Assembly (NCBI RefSeq): GCF_025398035.1
Contig: NZ_CP104558.1
Coordinates: 3,792,001-3,856,000, forward strand
Reading direction: 5' to 3'
DNA from: Rossellomorea vietnamensis
GTDB lineage: Bacteria > Bacillota > Bacilli > Bacillales > Bacillaceae_B
DNA: 64,000 bases
The notes under the pieces were generated by a model, which did no database searches, had not been told where the DNA came from, and saw nothing but the letters and a program-made list of their open reading frames with translations. This document shows positions 55,792 through 64,000 of this stretch, piece after piece. The position numbers and the translations under genes are program-made. Position 1 is the stretch's first letter. Every line of letters starts with the position of its first letter.

Positions 55792-57108
55792 ATGTTGGAA
55801 CGTCGAACGCCCATTAATGTAGAAGAAGCCATAGAAAGTCTCCTGAAGTATAAAAAGACAGGCACAATCGAAACCGTGGAAATTGAAAAGGCAACCGGCA
55901 GAATCCTTGGGGGAAATCTATTTGCCGATCATGACGTCCCTCTATTTGATCGCTCTCCATATGATGGGTTTGCCATAAGAGCCGAAGATACGGCAGATGC
56001 ATCGAGGGAAAACCCTGTTAGGATGGAAGTGGTTTCTGAAATTGGGGCAGGAAGTGTATATAATCAACCAATAAAAGAAAACCAGGCCGTCAGGATCATG
56101 ACAGGCGCACCGATTCCCGAGGGAGCGAACGCAGTGGTCATGCTTGAATTGGTGAAGAACTATGAAGAAAACGGAAGAGTATACATGACCATAAACCGGC
56201 CGTATAAGGAGGGGGACAATATTTCCTTCCGCGGGGAGGATACGAAAAAAGGGACGATCCTTGCTGAAAAAGGAACGTACATCAATCCCGGGATCGTGGC
56301 ACTCCTGGCCACATTCGGCTATAAGGAAGTACCCGTCAGCAGGAAACCGAAAGTAGGGGTCCTGGCGACGGGAAGTGAACTGCTTGAAATAAATGAACCA
56401 CTCGCACCCGGCAAGATTCGGAATAGTAATTCCTATATGGTCCTCTCCCAGATTGAACGGGCAGGGGGCGAAGGGATTTTCCTGGGGCAATTGAGCGATG
56501 ACTTTGACTTGTGTTTCGGGCACGTGGAAAATGCCCTTCAACAGGTGGATTTCCTGATCACGACAGGCGGTGTATCCGTCGGCGATTATGATTACCTTCC
56601 GGATATTTATCGTAAGCTTGGTGCCAATGTACTTTTCAATAAAGTTGGAATGCGGCCTGGAAGTGTCACAACGGTTGCAGAGAAGGATGGAAAGCTCCTA
56701 TTCGGATTATCCGGCAATCCATCTGCCTGTTATGTAGGCTTTGAATTATTCGTCCGACCCGTCATTCGGTATTTTTTAAACTGCCCACATCTTTTTGTCA
56801 GAAGTGAAGAAGCCGTTCTCGGTAAAGATTTTCCCAAACCAAATCCCTTTACCCGGTTTGTCCGGGGGGAAATGACGTATTCAGGCGGAAGCGTGATTGC
56901 CGCGCCTACAGGTCTTGATAAATCAGGAGTCGTATCCTCCCTGGCTTCTGCCAATGTCCTGATTGTCCTTCCGGGTGGAACAAGGGGATATAAGCAGGGA
57001 ATGCGGGTTCAGGTCCTGCTGCTGGACGATCAGCAGGGCAGTGAACAGTTCGGGAATCCTTTTCAGAAAAAGGAATCAAGTGAAGAAAGGATGCAGCTCC
57101 GTGAATGA
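55792..57108 (+). CDS. moeA: molybdopterin molybdotransferase MoeA
   Basis: This 438-residue enzyme inserts molybdate into adenylated molybdopterin. Signatures are DVPLFDRSPYDGFAIRAEDT (45-65 region), MTGAPIPEGANAVVMLE, the MoCF-like core TTGGVSVGDYDY and LSGNPSACYVGFE. The C-terminal beta domain (PGGTRGYKQGMRVQVLLL) is complete, with a short tail. The ATG follows AGGAGGGGGATAG. It overlaps moaE by eight bases. Confidence 0.95.
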   Translation: MLERRTPINVEEAIESLLKYKKTGTIETVEIEKATGRILGGNLFADHDVPLFDRSPYDGFAIRAEDTADASRENPVRMEVVSEIGAGSVYNQPIKENQAVRIMTGAPIPEGANAVVMLELVKNYEENGRVYMTINRPYKEGDNISFRGEDTKKGTILAEKGTYINPGIVALLATFGYKEVPVSRKPKVGVLATGSELLEINEPLAPGKIRNSNSYMVLSQIERAGGEGIFLGQLSDDFDLCFGHVENALQQVDFLITTGGVSVGDYDYLPDIYRKLGANVLFNKVGMRPGSVTTVAEKDGKLLFGLSGNPSACYVGFELFVRPVIRYFLNCPHLFVRSEEAVLGKDFPKPNPFTRFVRGEMTYSGGSVIAAPTGLDKSGVVSSLASANVLIVLPGGTRGYKQGMRVQVLLLDDQQGSEQFGNPFQKKESSEERMQLRE

Positions 57109-57577
57109 TGATTTATTTGTGATAACAGACGCTCCTATTCATCCAGAAGAAGTTTCTGCGAAAGTGGAAAGCCGCGACGCCGGGGCCGTAACCATTTTTT
57201 GCGGCACCGTCAGGGAATGGACGAAAGGAAGAAGAACCCTCTATTTAGAATATCAGGCCTATGAATCAATGGCTGTAAAGAAACTTGCAGAAATCGGGGG
57301 GCAGGTCCAAGACAAATGGCCGGCTGCCAAGGTAGCGATCACACACCGGGTGGGAAGGCTCGAAATATCCGATCACGCAGTGGTCATTGCCGTATCATCC
57401 CCCCACAGGAAAGCGGCCTATGAAGCCAATGAATACGTGATTGAACAGATTAAGAAAGTCGTCCCGATCTGGAAGAAAGAGCACTGGGAAGATGGGGAAC
57501 AGTGGATAGGAGATCAACTACAGCAGGTGGAATATCCTGACGGGAAACCGATGAAAGGAAGTGGAACGGATGATTAA
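57101..57577 (+). CDS. moaE: molybdopterin synthase catalytic subunit MoaE
   Basis: This 158-residue protein is the large subunit of molybdopterin synthase, which adds the dithiolene sulfurs to precursor Z with MoaD. Visible motifs are GAVTIFCGTVREWTKGR, LEYQAYESMA, HRVGRL and the catalytic region VPIWKKEHWEDGEQW with conserved lysines. I chose the GTG at 57101 behind AAAGGATG; the frame is open further upstream inside moeA without homology. Its end overlaps moaD. Confidence 0.94.
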   Translation: MNDDLFVITDAPIHPEEVSAKVESRDAGAVTIFCGTVREWTKGRRTLYLEYQAYESMAVKKLAEIGGQVQDKWPAAKVAITHRVGRLEISDHAVVIAVSSPHRKAAYEANEYVIEQIKKVVPIWKKEHWEDGEQWIGDQLQQVEYPDGKPMKGSGTDD

Positions 57578-57800
57578 GGTATTCCTTTTTGCCCATCTGC
57601 AGGAAAGAGCAGGTCGACAAGAGATGACGATCGATAAGGGGGAACTCACCGTGAAAGAGTTGAAGGAAAGGCTGATGGAGGAGTATGACCTTCCCCTGGA
57701 TGGTGTCATGGTTGCCGTCAATGAACAATACTCCCTTGAAGATGAAGTGATTTCATCAGGAGACGTCGTTGCCCTCATTCCCCCAGTAAGCGGGGGATAA
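57570..57800 (+). CDS. moaD: molybdopterin synthase sulfur-carrier subunit MoaD
   Basis: This 76-residue beta-grasp protein ends in PPVSGG. Its Gly-Gly tail becomes the thiocarboxylate sulfur donor after activation by MoeB. The ATG at 57570 overlaps the moaE stop, so the two subunits are translationally coupled. The length is normal for MoaD. Confidence 0.94.
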   Translation: MIKVFLFAHLQERAGRQEMTIDKGELTVKELKERLMEEYDLPLDGVMVAVNEQYSLEDEVISSGDVVALIPPVSGG

Positions 57801-57839
57801 TGGACAACGAACGATAAAGATATGAAAGGGGACGATCCA

Positions 57840-58352
57840 TTGCTAGCGGAACATCGGAAGTCATCGGCTAAAGTAGTCTCATGTAAAGTGGTTACAGTAA
57901 GCGATACAAGAACAAAAGAAACAGATAAAAGCGGGAAGCTGCTGAAGGAACTTCTCCAACAATCAGGCCATGCAGTCGCTGAATATGAAATCGTAAAAGA
58001 TGATATCAGCCTCATCACGGCTGCACTGGAAAAAGCGATACATAATCAAGAAATACAGGCGGTTCTATTAAATGGCGGAACCGGTATAAGCAAAAGGGAT
58101 GTAACGATAGAAGCGGTAAAATCGTTATTGGATAAAGAATTGGTGGGCTTTGGTGAACTGTTCCGATTCCTGAGCTACCGGGATGATATAGGCTCTGCCG
58201 CCATTCTATCAAGGGCGATAGCAGGAGTATCGGGTGACACGATCATTTTTTCCATGCCGGGATCATCGGGGGCCGTGAAGCTTGCGATGGAACAATTGAT
58301 CATTCCCGAAATAGGTCATATGGCAAGTGAATTGACAAAGGATTCGAGGTAG
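57840..58352 (+). CDS. moaB: MogA/MoaB-family molybdopterin adenylyltransferase
   Basis: This 170-residue MoCF-fold protein has VVTVSDTRT near the start, LNGGTGISKRDVTIEAV and the later FSMPGSSGAVKLAM, all typical of MoaB/MogA. It adenylates molybdopterin before MoeA inserts Mo. I prefer the TTG at 57840 because AAAGGGG lies eight bases before it; an in-frame ATG at 57822 has no ribosome site. Confidence 0.92.
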   Translation: MLAEHRKSSAKVVSCKVVTVSDTRTKETDKSGKLLKELLQQSGHAVAEYEIVKDDISLITAALEKAIHNQEIQAVLLNGGTGISKRDVTIEAVKSLLDKELVGFGELFRFLSYRDDIGSAAILSRAIAGVSGDTIIFSMPGSSGAVKLAMEQLIIPEIGHMASELTKDSR

Positions 58353-58361
58353 AAGGAACAC

Positions 58362-59120
58362 ATGATGAGAAAAAGGATATGGATCATCATCACCATCATA
58401 CTCCTCGTAACCGGCTGTTCTCCTGAAGAACAGGACAAGGTCACCCTGACCATATCGGCAGCGGCCAGTCTGAAAGATAGTATGATGGAAGTGAAAAAGG
58501 AATTTGAAAAGCAGCATCCCACCATTCAGGTCGTCTTTAACTTTGGAGGGACCGGGTCATTAAGAAAACAGGTGGAACAGGGGGCACCGAGTGATGTGTT
58601 CCTTTCTGCATCAAAAAAGGATTACGAGAGATTGGTAGACCGGGGATTGATTGACTCAAGCCTTGGAGGGTCGTTCTTAACAAACCGGTTAGTGATCATC
58701 GCCCCTGCATCCAGCAGGAATCCAAATCTGAATGAACTTTCCCGCTCAAAGGATAAGCTTGCCATAGGGAACCCGGCATTCGTACCGGCGGGATACTATG
58801 CGAAACAGGCACTGATGGGAATGGATAAGTGGAATATGGTCAAGGATCAGCTGGTATTGGCCAAAGATGTTAGAGGAGTCCTTACACTGGTAGAGAATCA
58901 GTCTGTTTCGTTCGGGATTGTCTATGCCAGTGATTTGACCGCAAGCGAAAAGGTGAAATCCATTCGGGAGATCAACCCTTCCTATCATTCAAAGATCGGT
59001 TACTACGCCGGAGTATTGAAAAGCAGCAAGCATCCTAAAGAAGCAGCCGCTTTCTATAAATTTGTCATCAGTGATAAAAGAAAAGCGACGTTTGAAAGAT
59101 TTGGATTTTCGAAAGGGTAA
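58362..59120 (+). CDS. modA: molybdate ABC transporter substrate-binding lipoprotein ModA
   Basis: This 252-residue lipoprotein should capture molybdate outside the cell. The signal (residues 5-18) ends in lipobox VTGC at about Cys19. Typical ModA motifs are ISAAASLKDSM, FNFGGTGSLRKQVEQGAPSD, LAIGNPAFVPAGYYAKQAL and the ligand-proximal GIVYASDLTAS. The start is ATG at 58362 or 58365, behind GAAGGAACAC. modB follows. Confidence 0.95.
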   Translation: MMRKRIWIIITIILLVTGCSPEEQDKVTLTISAAASLKDSMMEVKKEFEKQHPTIQVVFNFGGTGSLRKQVEQGAPSDVFLSASKKDYERLVDRGLIDSSLGGSFLTNRLVIIAPASSRNPNLNELSRSKDKLAIGNPAFVPAGYYAKQALMGMDKWNMVKDQLVLAKDVRGVLTLVENQSVSFGIVYASDLTASEKVKSIREINPSYHSKIGYYAGVLKSSKHPKEAAAFYKFVISDKRKATFERFGFSKG

Positions 59121-59149
59121 TTTGTGAATAAAAGTAGGTGGACATTCAG

Positions 59150-59809
59150 ATGGAATCATTTTGGTTCCCTATCAAGCTTTCCCTTTTGGTCGCAGCGTCA
59201 GCAACCATTTTTACGTTCATTGTTTCTGTAGCACTTTCATATACGTTCTCCCGGATCCATTTTCGGGGCAAGACCGTTTTGGAAACCGTGTTCATGCTGC
59301 CGCTCGTATTACCCCCGTCCGTCGTTGGATTTATCCTTCTCATAGTGTTTGGGATCAATAGTCCAATAGGGAGAGCTATAGAAAAAGTAATGGGAGAAAC
59401 GATTTTGTTTACACCATATGCCGCCATCGTGGCCGCTGTCGTGGTGGCGTTCCCTTTGATGTATCAATCAGCCAAAGCAGGATTTCTTGGCATAGATGAA
59501 GATATCGAGGATGCATCACGGGTGGATGGGGCTTCAGAGAGGAAGACACTAATGTACGTTTCGATCCCGCTTGCAAGCAGATCCCTGCTGACCGGATCGG
59601 TACTCAGTTTCACAAGGGCATTGGGGGAATTCGGCGCCACGTTATTGTTTGCAGGGAACATCCCGGGGAAAACCCAGACCATCTCGACGGCCATTTACGT
59701 AGCCATTGAATCCGGGGAAGACGGACTGGCGTGGAAGTATGTCGGGATAAGCATCGCACTTTCCTTCCTCTTCCTGTTATTGGTGAACCGAATCAACGAC
59801 CGGCCTTGA
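59150..59809 (+). CDS. modB: molybdate ABC transporter permease ModB
   Basis: This 219-residue permease has about five membrane helices and the ABC-coupling EAA loop (DASRVDGASERKTLMYVSIP). It also has LPPSVVGFILL and RALGEFGATLLFAGNIPGKTQT, characteristic of ModB. I chose the ATG at 59150 behind TAGGTGG. No ATP-binding ModC gene follows. A GC-rich hairpin (CCGGCCTT/AAGGCCGG) covers the stop codon but lacks a T run. Confidence 0.94.
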   Translation: MESFWFPIKLSLLVAASATIFTFIVSVALSYTFSRIHFRGKTVLETVFMLPLVLPPSVVGFILLIVFGINSPIGRAIEKVMGETILFTPYAAIVAAVVVAFPLMYQSAKAGFLGIDEDIEDASRVDGASERKTLMYVSIPLASRSLLTGSVLSFTRALGEFGATLLFAGNIPGKTQTISTAIYVAIESGEDGLAWKYVGISIALSFLFLLLVNRINDRP

Positions 59810-59844
59810 AAATCGAAGGCCGGAAGATTCATGGGGATGGCGTG

Positions 59845-60336
59845 TCAGAGATGATCCCGGTGAAAATCACCATTTTTCCCGCCGGATTTATGCAATAAGT
59901 AGGTTTGTCCGATGATCATTCCTTTATCTACAGACTTACACATATCATACACACAAAGGGCTGTTGCCGTAGCGGCAGTCAAGGCTTCCATCTCCACGCC
60001 GGTGCTCCCTTTCGTTTTGACTTCTGCCGTAATATGTAACTCATAAGCGGCTTCACTCATTTCTTTCCATGTAAAAGAGATATTGACACTGCTGATGGGA
60101 ATGGGATGGCACATCGGGATAATGGAAGATGTTTGTTTTGCCGCCATGATACCGGCAACCTGTGCCACTCCAAGGACATCGCCTTTTTTAAAATCATGAT
60201 CGACGATCTTTTGATGAATTTCCTGATTGACTTGAATCGAAGAGTGAGCAATGGCATTCCGGACGGTTTCCTTTTTATCCGATATATCGACCATCTTTGC
60301 TCTGCCCTCTTCATTAAAATGAGTAAAGTTAGACAT
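59845..60336 (-). CDS. moaC: cyclic pyranopterin monophosphate synthase MoaC
   Basis: This 163-residue enzyme, with MoaA, converts GTP to cyclic pyranopterin (precursor Z). Motifs visible are [42 protein letters not shown] and the final KSGGKNGDF. It is the only cofactor gene of the cluster on the reverse strand, between modB and mobB. The ATG at 60336 follows GAGGTGAACACA. Confidence 0.95.
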   Translation of the reverse strand: MSNFTHFNEEGRAKMVDISDKKETVRNAIAHSSIQVNQEIHQKIVDHDFKKGDVLGVAQVAGIMAAKQTSSIIPMCHPIPISSVNISFTWKEMSEAAYELHITAEVKTKGSTGVEMEALTAATATALCVYDMCKSVDKGMIIGQTYLLHKSGGKNGDFHRDHL

Positions 60337-60434
60337 TGTGTTCACCTCTGTTTTTAGTGTAATCGTAATGTGGAGGAAAGTAAATTGCCCACTCCTGGAA
60401 CAGGGATTTAATAAATGACAGAGAGGTGATGCGT

Positions 60435-60977
60435 GTGTTCAAGGGTGTTCCGGTTATACAGGTGGTTGGGTATAAGAATAGCGGGAAGACTTCACTGGTG
60501 TGCCGCATGATTGAATGGGCGACTTCATCAGGTGTTTCGGTCTCTTCTTGTAAGCATCATGGGCACGGCGGTACGCCCGATGTGGTTGAAGACACAGATA
60601 GTACGTTTCACCAGAAGTCAGGAGCTGAGATATCAGGTGTAGAAGGAGACGGCATGCTTCAGCTGTCCATTTCAAAACCGGACTGGCAGCTTGATGACAT
60701 TCTAGCGATCTATTCTTATATGAAAACGGAGCTCGTCATAGTAGAAGGATATAAAAGGGAACGATATCCGAAGATCGTCCTTCTCCGGGACCAAAGTGAT
60801 CATGGACTCCTTGGAGAGATCGAGAATGTGATGGCGGTGATCGCCCCTTTCGTGATTGAAGAGCAGAAGGAGAAAATTGCTTATTTTTCACCTGACGGGA
60901 TGAAGGAATTTGAAGAATGGTATCTTTCATGGGTTCAGTCATCTTTGAAAAAGGAAAGAGGTGTGGAGGATGCGTGA
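60435..60977 (+). CDS. mobB: molybdopterin-guanine dinucleotide biosynthesis protein MobB
   Basis: This protein of about 180 residues is a GTP-binding P-loop protein that supports MobA. The Walker A is [10 protein letters not shown] near the N-terminus, followed by CKHHGHGG and [16 protein letters not shown]. The start is the GTG at 60435, with AGAGGTGATG upstream, or the ATG at 60429, which abuts that site. It overlaps mobA by eight bases. It is divergent from moaC across about 100 bases that must hold both promoters. Confidence 0.92.
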   Translation: MFKGVPVIQVVGYKNSGKTSLVCRMIEWATSSGVSVSSCKHHGHGGTPDVVEDTDSTFHQKSGAEISGVEGDGMLQLSISKPDWQLDDILAIYSYMKTELVIVEGYKRERYPKIVLLRDQSDHGLLGEIENVMAVIAPFVIEEQKEKIAYFSPDGMKEFEEWYLSWVQSSLKKERGVEDA

Positions 60978-61560
60978 AGTCAAAATAGCCGGAGTCATAG
61001 TGGCAGGTGGACAATCCAGGCGGTTCGGAAGCGATAAAGCTTTCTCACTCTTCAAAGGAAAGCCGTTCTTTCAACACTCTCTTCAGGCCGTTTCTTCATT
61101 TGCTGATGAGGTGATCATTGTAACGAGCAGAACGTTATTTCCCCGATTCAATGCTATGGCGAATGTGAAGGTAGTGGAGGATATGGAAGAATTCAAAGGC
61201 TGTGGACCCCTGGCTGGAATCTACACGGCCATGAATGAATGCCAAGCGGAATGGTATGCCGTCCTCCCTGTCGATGTACCGCTGGTGACGAGTAGTTTAG
61301 TGGACTGCCTGGTAAGTAAAATAGATGGAACGTACGATGCGATTGTGCCGGTCATCGGAGGTAAGCTTCAGCCTTTATTGGCCCTGTACCGAAATTCTGT
61401 CAGGGAAAGAATCTATGACCAGCTCGTTAGGGAAGAGTACAAAATGGGTACTATACTTAAAGGACTCTCTGTCCTCTATCTGACAGAAGAGGAAATAGGA
61501 GAAAGGGAAGCCTTTCATAATATTAATACGAAGCAAGATTACGACACTCATATTAAATGA
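60970..61560 (+). CDS. mobA: molybdenum cofactor guanylyltransferase MobA
   Basis: This 196-residue nucleotidyltransferase transfers GMP from GTP to Mo-molybdopterin, giving the guanine dinucleotide form needed by the formate dehydrogenase. The signature VAGGQSRRFGSDKA is near the N-terminus. The metal-binding VLPVDVPLVTS and the later LQPLLALY are intact. The ATG at 60970 has AAAGAGGTG six bases upstream and overlaps the mobB end. Confidence 0.93.
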   Translation: MREVKIAGVIVAGGQSRRFGSDKAFSLFKGKPFFQHSLQAVSSFADEVIIVTSRTLFPRFNAMANVKVVEDMEEFKGCGPLAGIYTAMNECQAEWYAVLPVDVPLVTSSLVDCLVSKIDGTYDAIVPVIGGKLQPLLALYRNSVRERIYDQLVREEYKMGTILKGLSVLYLTEEEIGEREAFHNINTKQDYDTHIK

Positions 61561-61593
61561 AAGTATGAAATATGTAACTGGAGTGAGCCCTGC

Positions 61594-62601
61594 ATGGAAC
61601 ATATCAAAGACAAGAGAACCCGAACCCTTCGTGATTTGAGGATTTCTGTAACGGATCGATGTAATTTCCGGTGCAGGTATTGCATGCCGAAAGAAATTTT
61701 TGGTGCAGATTATCCCTTTTTAGAAAGAGAAGAGATTCTTTCATTTGAGGAGATCACTCGTTTAGCCGGCATTTTTTCTGAGTTCGGTGTGGAAAAAATC
61801 CGACTCACGGGCGGAGAACCGTTGCTTAGACGAAATCTGCCGGTCCTGATTGAAAGCTTATATAACGTGTCAGGGATAAAGGATATCGCCTTAACGACAA
61901 ACGGGGTATTCCTGCCAAAGCATGCAAAGGCATTGAAACAAGCCGGCCTGACAAGAGTGAATGTAAGTCTGGATTCCTTGAATGATGAGGTATTTATGAA
62001 GATCAATGATGTGGGCAGGGGAGTGAAGCCTGTATTAGATGGAATTCGCGCTGCACAAGGGGAAGGTCTTGAAGTGAAAGTGAATATGGTCGTGAAAAAA
62101 GGTCTTAGCGACAATGAGATCATGCCCATGGTCCACTATTTCAAACGAGAAGGGATCACTCTCAGGTTCATCGAGTTTATGGATGTCGGAACCACAAATG
62201 GCTGGAATTATAAAGATGTCATCAGCAAGAAGGAAATCCATGATCTCATAAACAGTCACTATCCGTTGGAACCCGTCGAGCCCGGTTACGTCGGAGAGGT
62301 GGCAAAAAGGTATAGGTATAACGGGACCGATACGGAGGTAGGATTCATTTCCTCCGTGACGGAAAGTTTTTGTACCAGCTGCAACCGGGCACGGATATCC
62401 ACAGATGGAAAGCTGTTCACTTGTCTATTTGCCCAAAGCGGATTCGACTTGAAGTCCATGATACGGGGTAATGCTTCAGATGATGAATTGAAAGAGGCGA
62501 TCAGAAACGTATGGGAAAAACGGGATGATCGTTATTCTGAAATAAGGACGGAAGAAAGCCAGGCATCCCGGAAAATCGAGATGTCCTATATTGGAGGATA
62601 A
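61594..62601 (+). CDS. moaA: GTP 3',8-cyclase MoaA
   Basis: This 335-residue radical-SAM enzyme makes the first cofactor intermediate from GTP. The SAM cluster cysteines are Cys23, Cys27 and Cys30 in [11 protein letters not shown]. The second cluster, at the GTP site, uses Cys260, Cys263 and Cys277. LTGGEPLLR (71-79) is the SAM-binding segment. The C-terminus ends in Gly-Gly, as is needed for the arginine-rich active-site tail of MoaA. The ATG follows CTGGAGTGAGCCCTGC. A terminator follows. Confidence 0.96.
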   Translation: MEHIKDKRTRTLRDLRISVTDRCNFRCRYCMPKEIFGADYPFLEREEILSFEEITRLAGIFSEFGVEKIRLTGGEPLLRRNLPVLIESLYNVSGIKDIALTTNGVFLPKHAKALKQAGLTRVNVSLDSLNDEVFMKINDVGRGVKPVLDGIRAAQGEGLEVKVNMVVKKGLSDNEIMPMVHYFKREGITLRFIEFMDVGTTNGWNYKDVISKKEIHDLINSHYPLEPVEPGYVGEVAKRYRYNGTDTEVGFISSVTESFCTSCNRARISTDGKLFTCLFAQSGFDLKSMIRGNASDDELKEAIRNVWEKRDDRYSEIRTEESQASRKIEMSYIGG

Positions 62602-62603
62602 AT

Positions 62604-62650
62604 GAAAAAGCAAGGATTTCTCATCAAAGAGAATTCCTTGCTTTTTTTAT
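62604..62650 (+). terminator. terminator of the molybdenum cofactor cluster
   Basis: AAAGCAAGGA-TTCTC pairs with GAGAATTCCTTGCTTT around ATCAAA, then TTTTAT. Confidence 0.75.
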
Positions 62651-62664
62651 ACAGGTCAACATAA

Positions 62665-63774
62665 TTACTGATAGTTGACGACTGCCGGACTCGGATCCAT
62701 TTTCAGCACCTCTTCGGGTGTCAGGACAGGAAAATCCTTCTCATAGAAGACTTTGAAGGCGCCATACTGAGTCGGCTCATCCCGGACGTATCGGCCATAC
62801 AATGCCTGCTTATCCGCGGCTGCTCCCCAACCGTCGAAGTTGATGGCGACTTCGACGTTTTCAGTCGGTTTGATTGCATCTTTGTTCGTCAGCACGGGAC
62901 CGGTGAATTGGTGGACGAGGACCAGTTTATCCGGGAGGTTATTTTCTTCCGCCATCGCCCCTATATACTCGATGGCCTCCTGGATGTCGCGGCCATCGAC
63001 TTCACCGAGATCCTCTCCGGGTTTTTCACCTTCCGCTACGTGGAATTCCGTATCGATGGCGAGGTGAACATTCGGGCGCTTAAGCCACTTTTCTACCATT
63101 TTCACCTGATTCATCACCGTATCCGTTCCGAGTTGGATATCGAGCAGTACGAGAGCATCATGCTTCTCGGCAAGCTTCACATACGTTTCGATATTTTCCT
63201 CAGACGTCATCTGCACATAATCACCGTCTGGACCCGGCGCATTTTGGGCCATGGTGGTAATCAATTCAATCGTCGGGACCGCTGGACGGTCCGGGTCGAG
63301 ATCAGAATAGACCTGGGTTTGTTCTTTCAGTTTCTTTATGTATTCTTCTGGTTCGTATTTTCCGAGAATCCCCATATGTTTCGATGCCGGAGTTCCGTAG
63401 TAGGTTACGAGACGATGATTCTTTAATGGTCCGTCCGATGGGTCTTCCACACCGTTAGCAAGCGTCTCACCCAAAGGTACCGTACGCTGAGGTTTTTCCT
63501 TTTGCCCCTCCTGATCGGTCTCTGTTTCTTCGGCCGGAGTTTCTTCAGCCAGGCTTTCCTTCAAGGACACTGCATCCTTAGCCGGCTCCAGCGGTTTAAA
63601 AGGTGGCTGACTCTCTTCCTTCTTTTCTGCTACCTTGTCTTCTTTCGGTTTCTTTTCTGCCTTGTCTTGTTCCGAAGCAGTTTCTTTCTTTTCAGGTTCT
63701 TTTGTTGCAGTGGGGGAGGAACAGGCTCCCAGTGCAAGTGTTACGGTTAACATTAGCGGCAAATATTTATTCAT
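62665..63774 (-). CDS. Glu/Lys-rich lipoprotein of unknown function
   Basis: This 369-residue lipoprotein has lipobox LGAC (Cys18). An extremely charged linker (about 25-105, runs of KKETASEQDKAEKK type) probably spans the cell wall. The C-terminal domain (about 118-369) alternates strands and helices, with VTYYGTPASKHMGILG, LVLLDIQLGTDTV, VHLAIDTEFHVAEG and LVLVHQFTG. That pattern looks like a TIM-barrel hydrolase, with possible acidic active-site residues. I do not recognise the family. The ATG at 63774 follows GGATGTGTGAGGC. Confidence 0.7.
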   Translation of the reverse strand: MNKYLPLMLTVTLALGACSSPTATKEPEKKETASEQDKAEKKPKEDKVAEKKEESQPPFKPLEPAKDAVSLKESLAEETPAEETETDQEGQKEKPQRTVPLGETLANGVEDPSDGPLKNHRLVTYYGTPASKHMGILGKYEPEEYIKKLKEQTQVYSDLDPDRPAVPTIELITTMAQNAPGPDGDYVQMTSEENIETYVKLAEKHDALVLLDIQLGTDTVMNQVKMVEKWLKRPNVHLAIDTEFHVAEGEKPGEDLGEVDGRDIQEAIEYIGAMAEENNLPDKLVLVHQFTGPVLTNKDAIKPTENVEVAINFDGWGAAADKQALYGRYVRDEPTQYGAFKVFYEKDFPVLTPEEVLKMDPSPAVVNYQ

Positions 63775-63875
63775 TGCCTCACACATCCTTTTTCTTAGAA
63801 GATTATGGAGGAGTTTAACACATTTTCCTTTACAAGAAAGCTATGTAAACAAATTGATAGAAAGATTTAATCAGA

Positions 63876-63925
63876 AAAGCGCCAAACCCCGGCATATGTT
63901 TCGGGGCTCGGCACTTATTCTATCA
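63876..63925 (-). terminator. terminator of the gene at the right edge
   Basis: On the reverse strand AGTGCCGAGCCCCG pairs imperfectly with CGGGGTTTGGCGCTT, followed by TTCTGATT. It sits just after the stop codon of the edge gene. Confidence 0.6.
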
Positions 63926-63950
63926 TTCTATCATCTCTACTGTACACTTG

Positions 63951-64000
63951 TTAGTCTTGCATTACATCGATGGCTTGTGTTTCAGCTGCTGCCGAATGGA
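63951..64000 (-). CDS. C-terminal end of a gene that runs off the window
   Basis: Only the last 15 codons are present, reading HSAAAETQAIDVMQD before a TAA stop at 63951-63953. The reading is supported by the terminator-like hairpin directly downstream. There is too little sequence to name a family. In B. subtilis the acu genes lie next to motS, so an acu gene is one candidate beyond the molybdenum module, but nothing in these residues shows it. Confidence 0.35.
   Translation of the reverse strand, partial: HSAAAETQAIDVMQD

Noticed and set aside
59805-59825. Terminator at the end of modB
   Set aside because: CCGGCCTT/AAGGCCGG forms a stable hairpin over the stop codon, but neither strand has a T run after it.

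Overview
The window looks like a chromosomal segment of a Bacillaceae bacterium, probably a marine or soil Bacillus relative such as Rossellomorea. This rests on gene content and gene order recalled from Bacillus subtilis. The run leuS, rhodanese, cse60, ytfP, ytgP, ytzG, ytzE, pepV, dat, ytkP, ytlP, ytlQ, pullulanase, ytmP, ytzH, trmB, ytnP, ytzB, ytoP, ytpP, ytpQ, ytpR, sftA, murC, ytxGHJ, aroA, ccpA, motP, motS follows the leuS to ccpA part of the B. subtilis chromosome with a few insertions. Strong AGGAGG-type ribosome binding sites, frequent TTG/GTG starts, a T-box leader and a sporulation gene (cse60) fit a spore-forming Firmicute. No phage, transposase, CRISPR array, rRNA or tRNA gene was seen.

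Region 1 (1-2340): a two-gene 3-hydroxybutyrate-type operon (GntP-family permease plus SDR dehydrogenase) behind a near-perfect sigma-54 (-24/-12) promoter. It is followed by an array of exact 21-bp-period repeats (about 2360-2580).
Region 2 (2670-12270): leuS under a T-box leader, a rhodanese, a penicillin-binding carboxypeptidase (reverse), cse60, a flavoprotein (reverse), the lipid II flippase YtgP/MurJ, an RsuA-type pseudouridine synthase and a small DeoR-type regulator.
Region 3 (12270-13430): a gene-free kilobase with two inverted copies of a palindromic, MITE-like repeat. Further copies lie at about 29857, 54098 and, more diverged, 54371.
Region 4 (13437-33295): peptidase, amino-acid, RNA-modification, starch-debranching and quorum-quenching housekeeping genes. 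Less ordinary members are a 99-residue Cys/Arg/Asp-rich protein (26555-26854), an orphan PTS EIIC-like permease and a small lipoprotein.
Region 5 (33473-49605): the DNA translocase SftA, a nicotinate phosphoribosyltransferase with a partner of unknown function, murC, a stress operon (ytxG-ytxH, ytxJ, another YtxH-like gene), a 719-residue FtsA/PilM-like protein with about five tandem C-terminal repeats, aroA, ccpA and the sodium stator pair motP-motS.
Region 6 (49671-62601): a molybdenum module. A formate dehydrogenase with its DUF1641 partner and FdhD lies on the reverse strand. Facing it is an almost complete molybdenum-cofactor and molybdate-uptake cluster (moeB, moeA, moaE, moaD, moaB, modA, modB, moaC, mobB, mobA, moaA). 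No modC ATPase gene is present.
Region 7 (62601-64000): a Glu/Lys-rich lipoprotein on the reverse strand and the last codons of a further reverse-strand gene that runs off the right edge.

How the genes work together: the molybdenum module is self-consistent. ModAB takes up molybdate. MoaA and MoaC make precursor Z, MoaD/MoaE (with MoeB activating MoaD) make molybdopterin, and MoaB/MoeA insert Mo. MobA/MobB add GMP, and FdhD sulfurates the cofactor for the FdhF-type enzyme. Gene identities come from reading the protein sequences. Family names and synteny come from memory and were not checked by any search.
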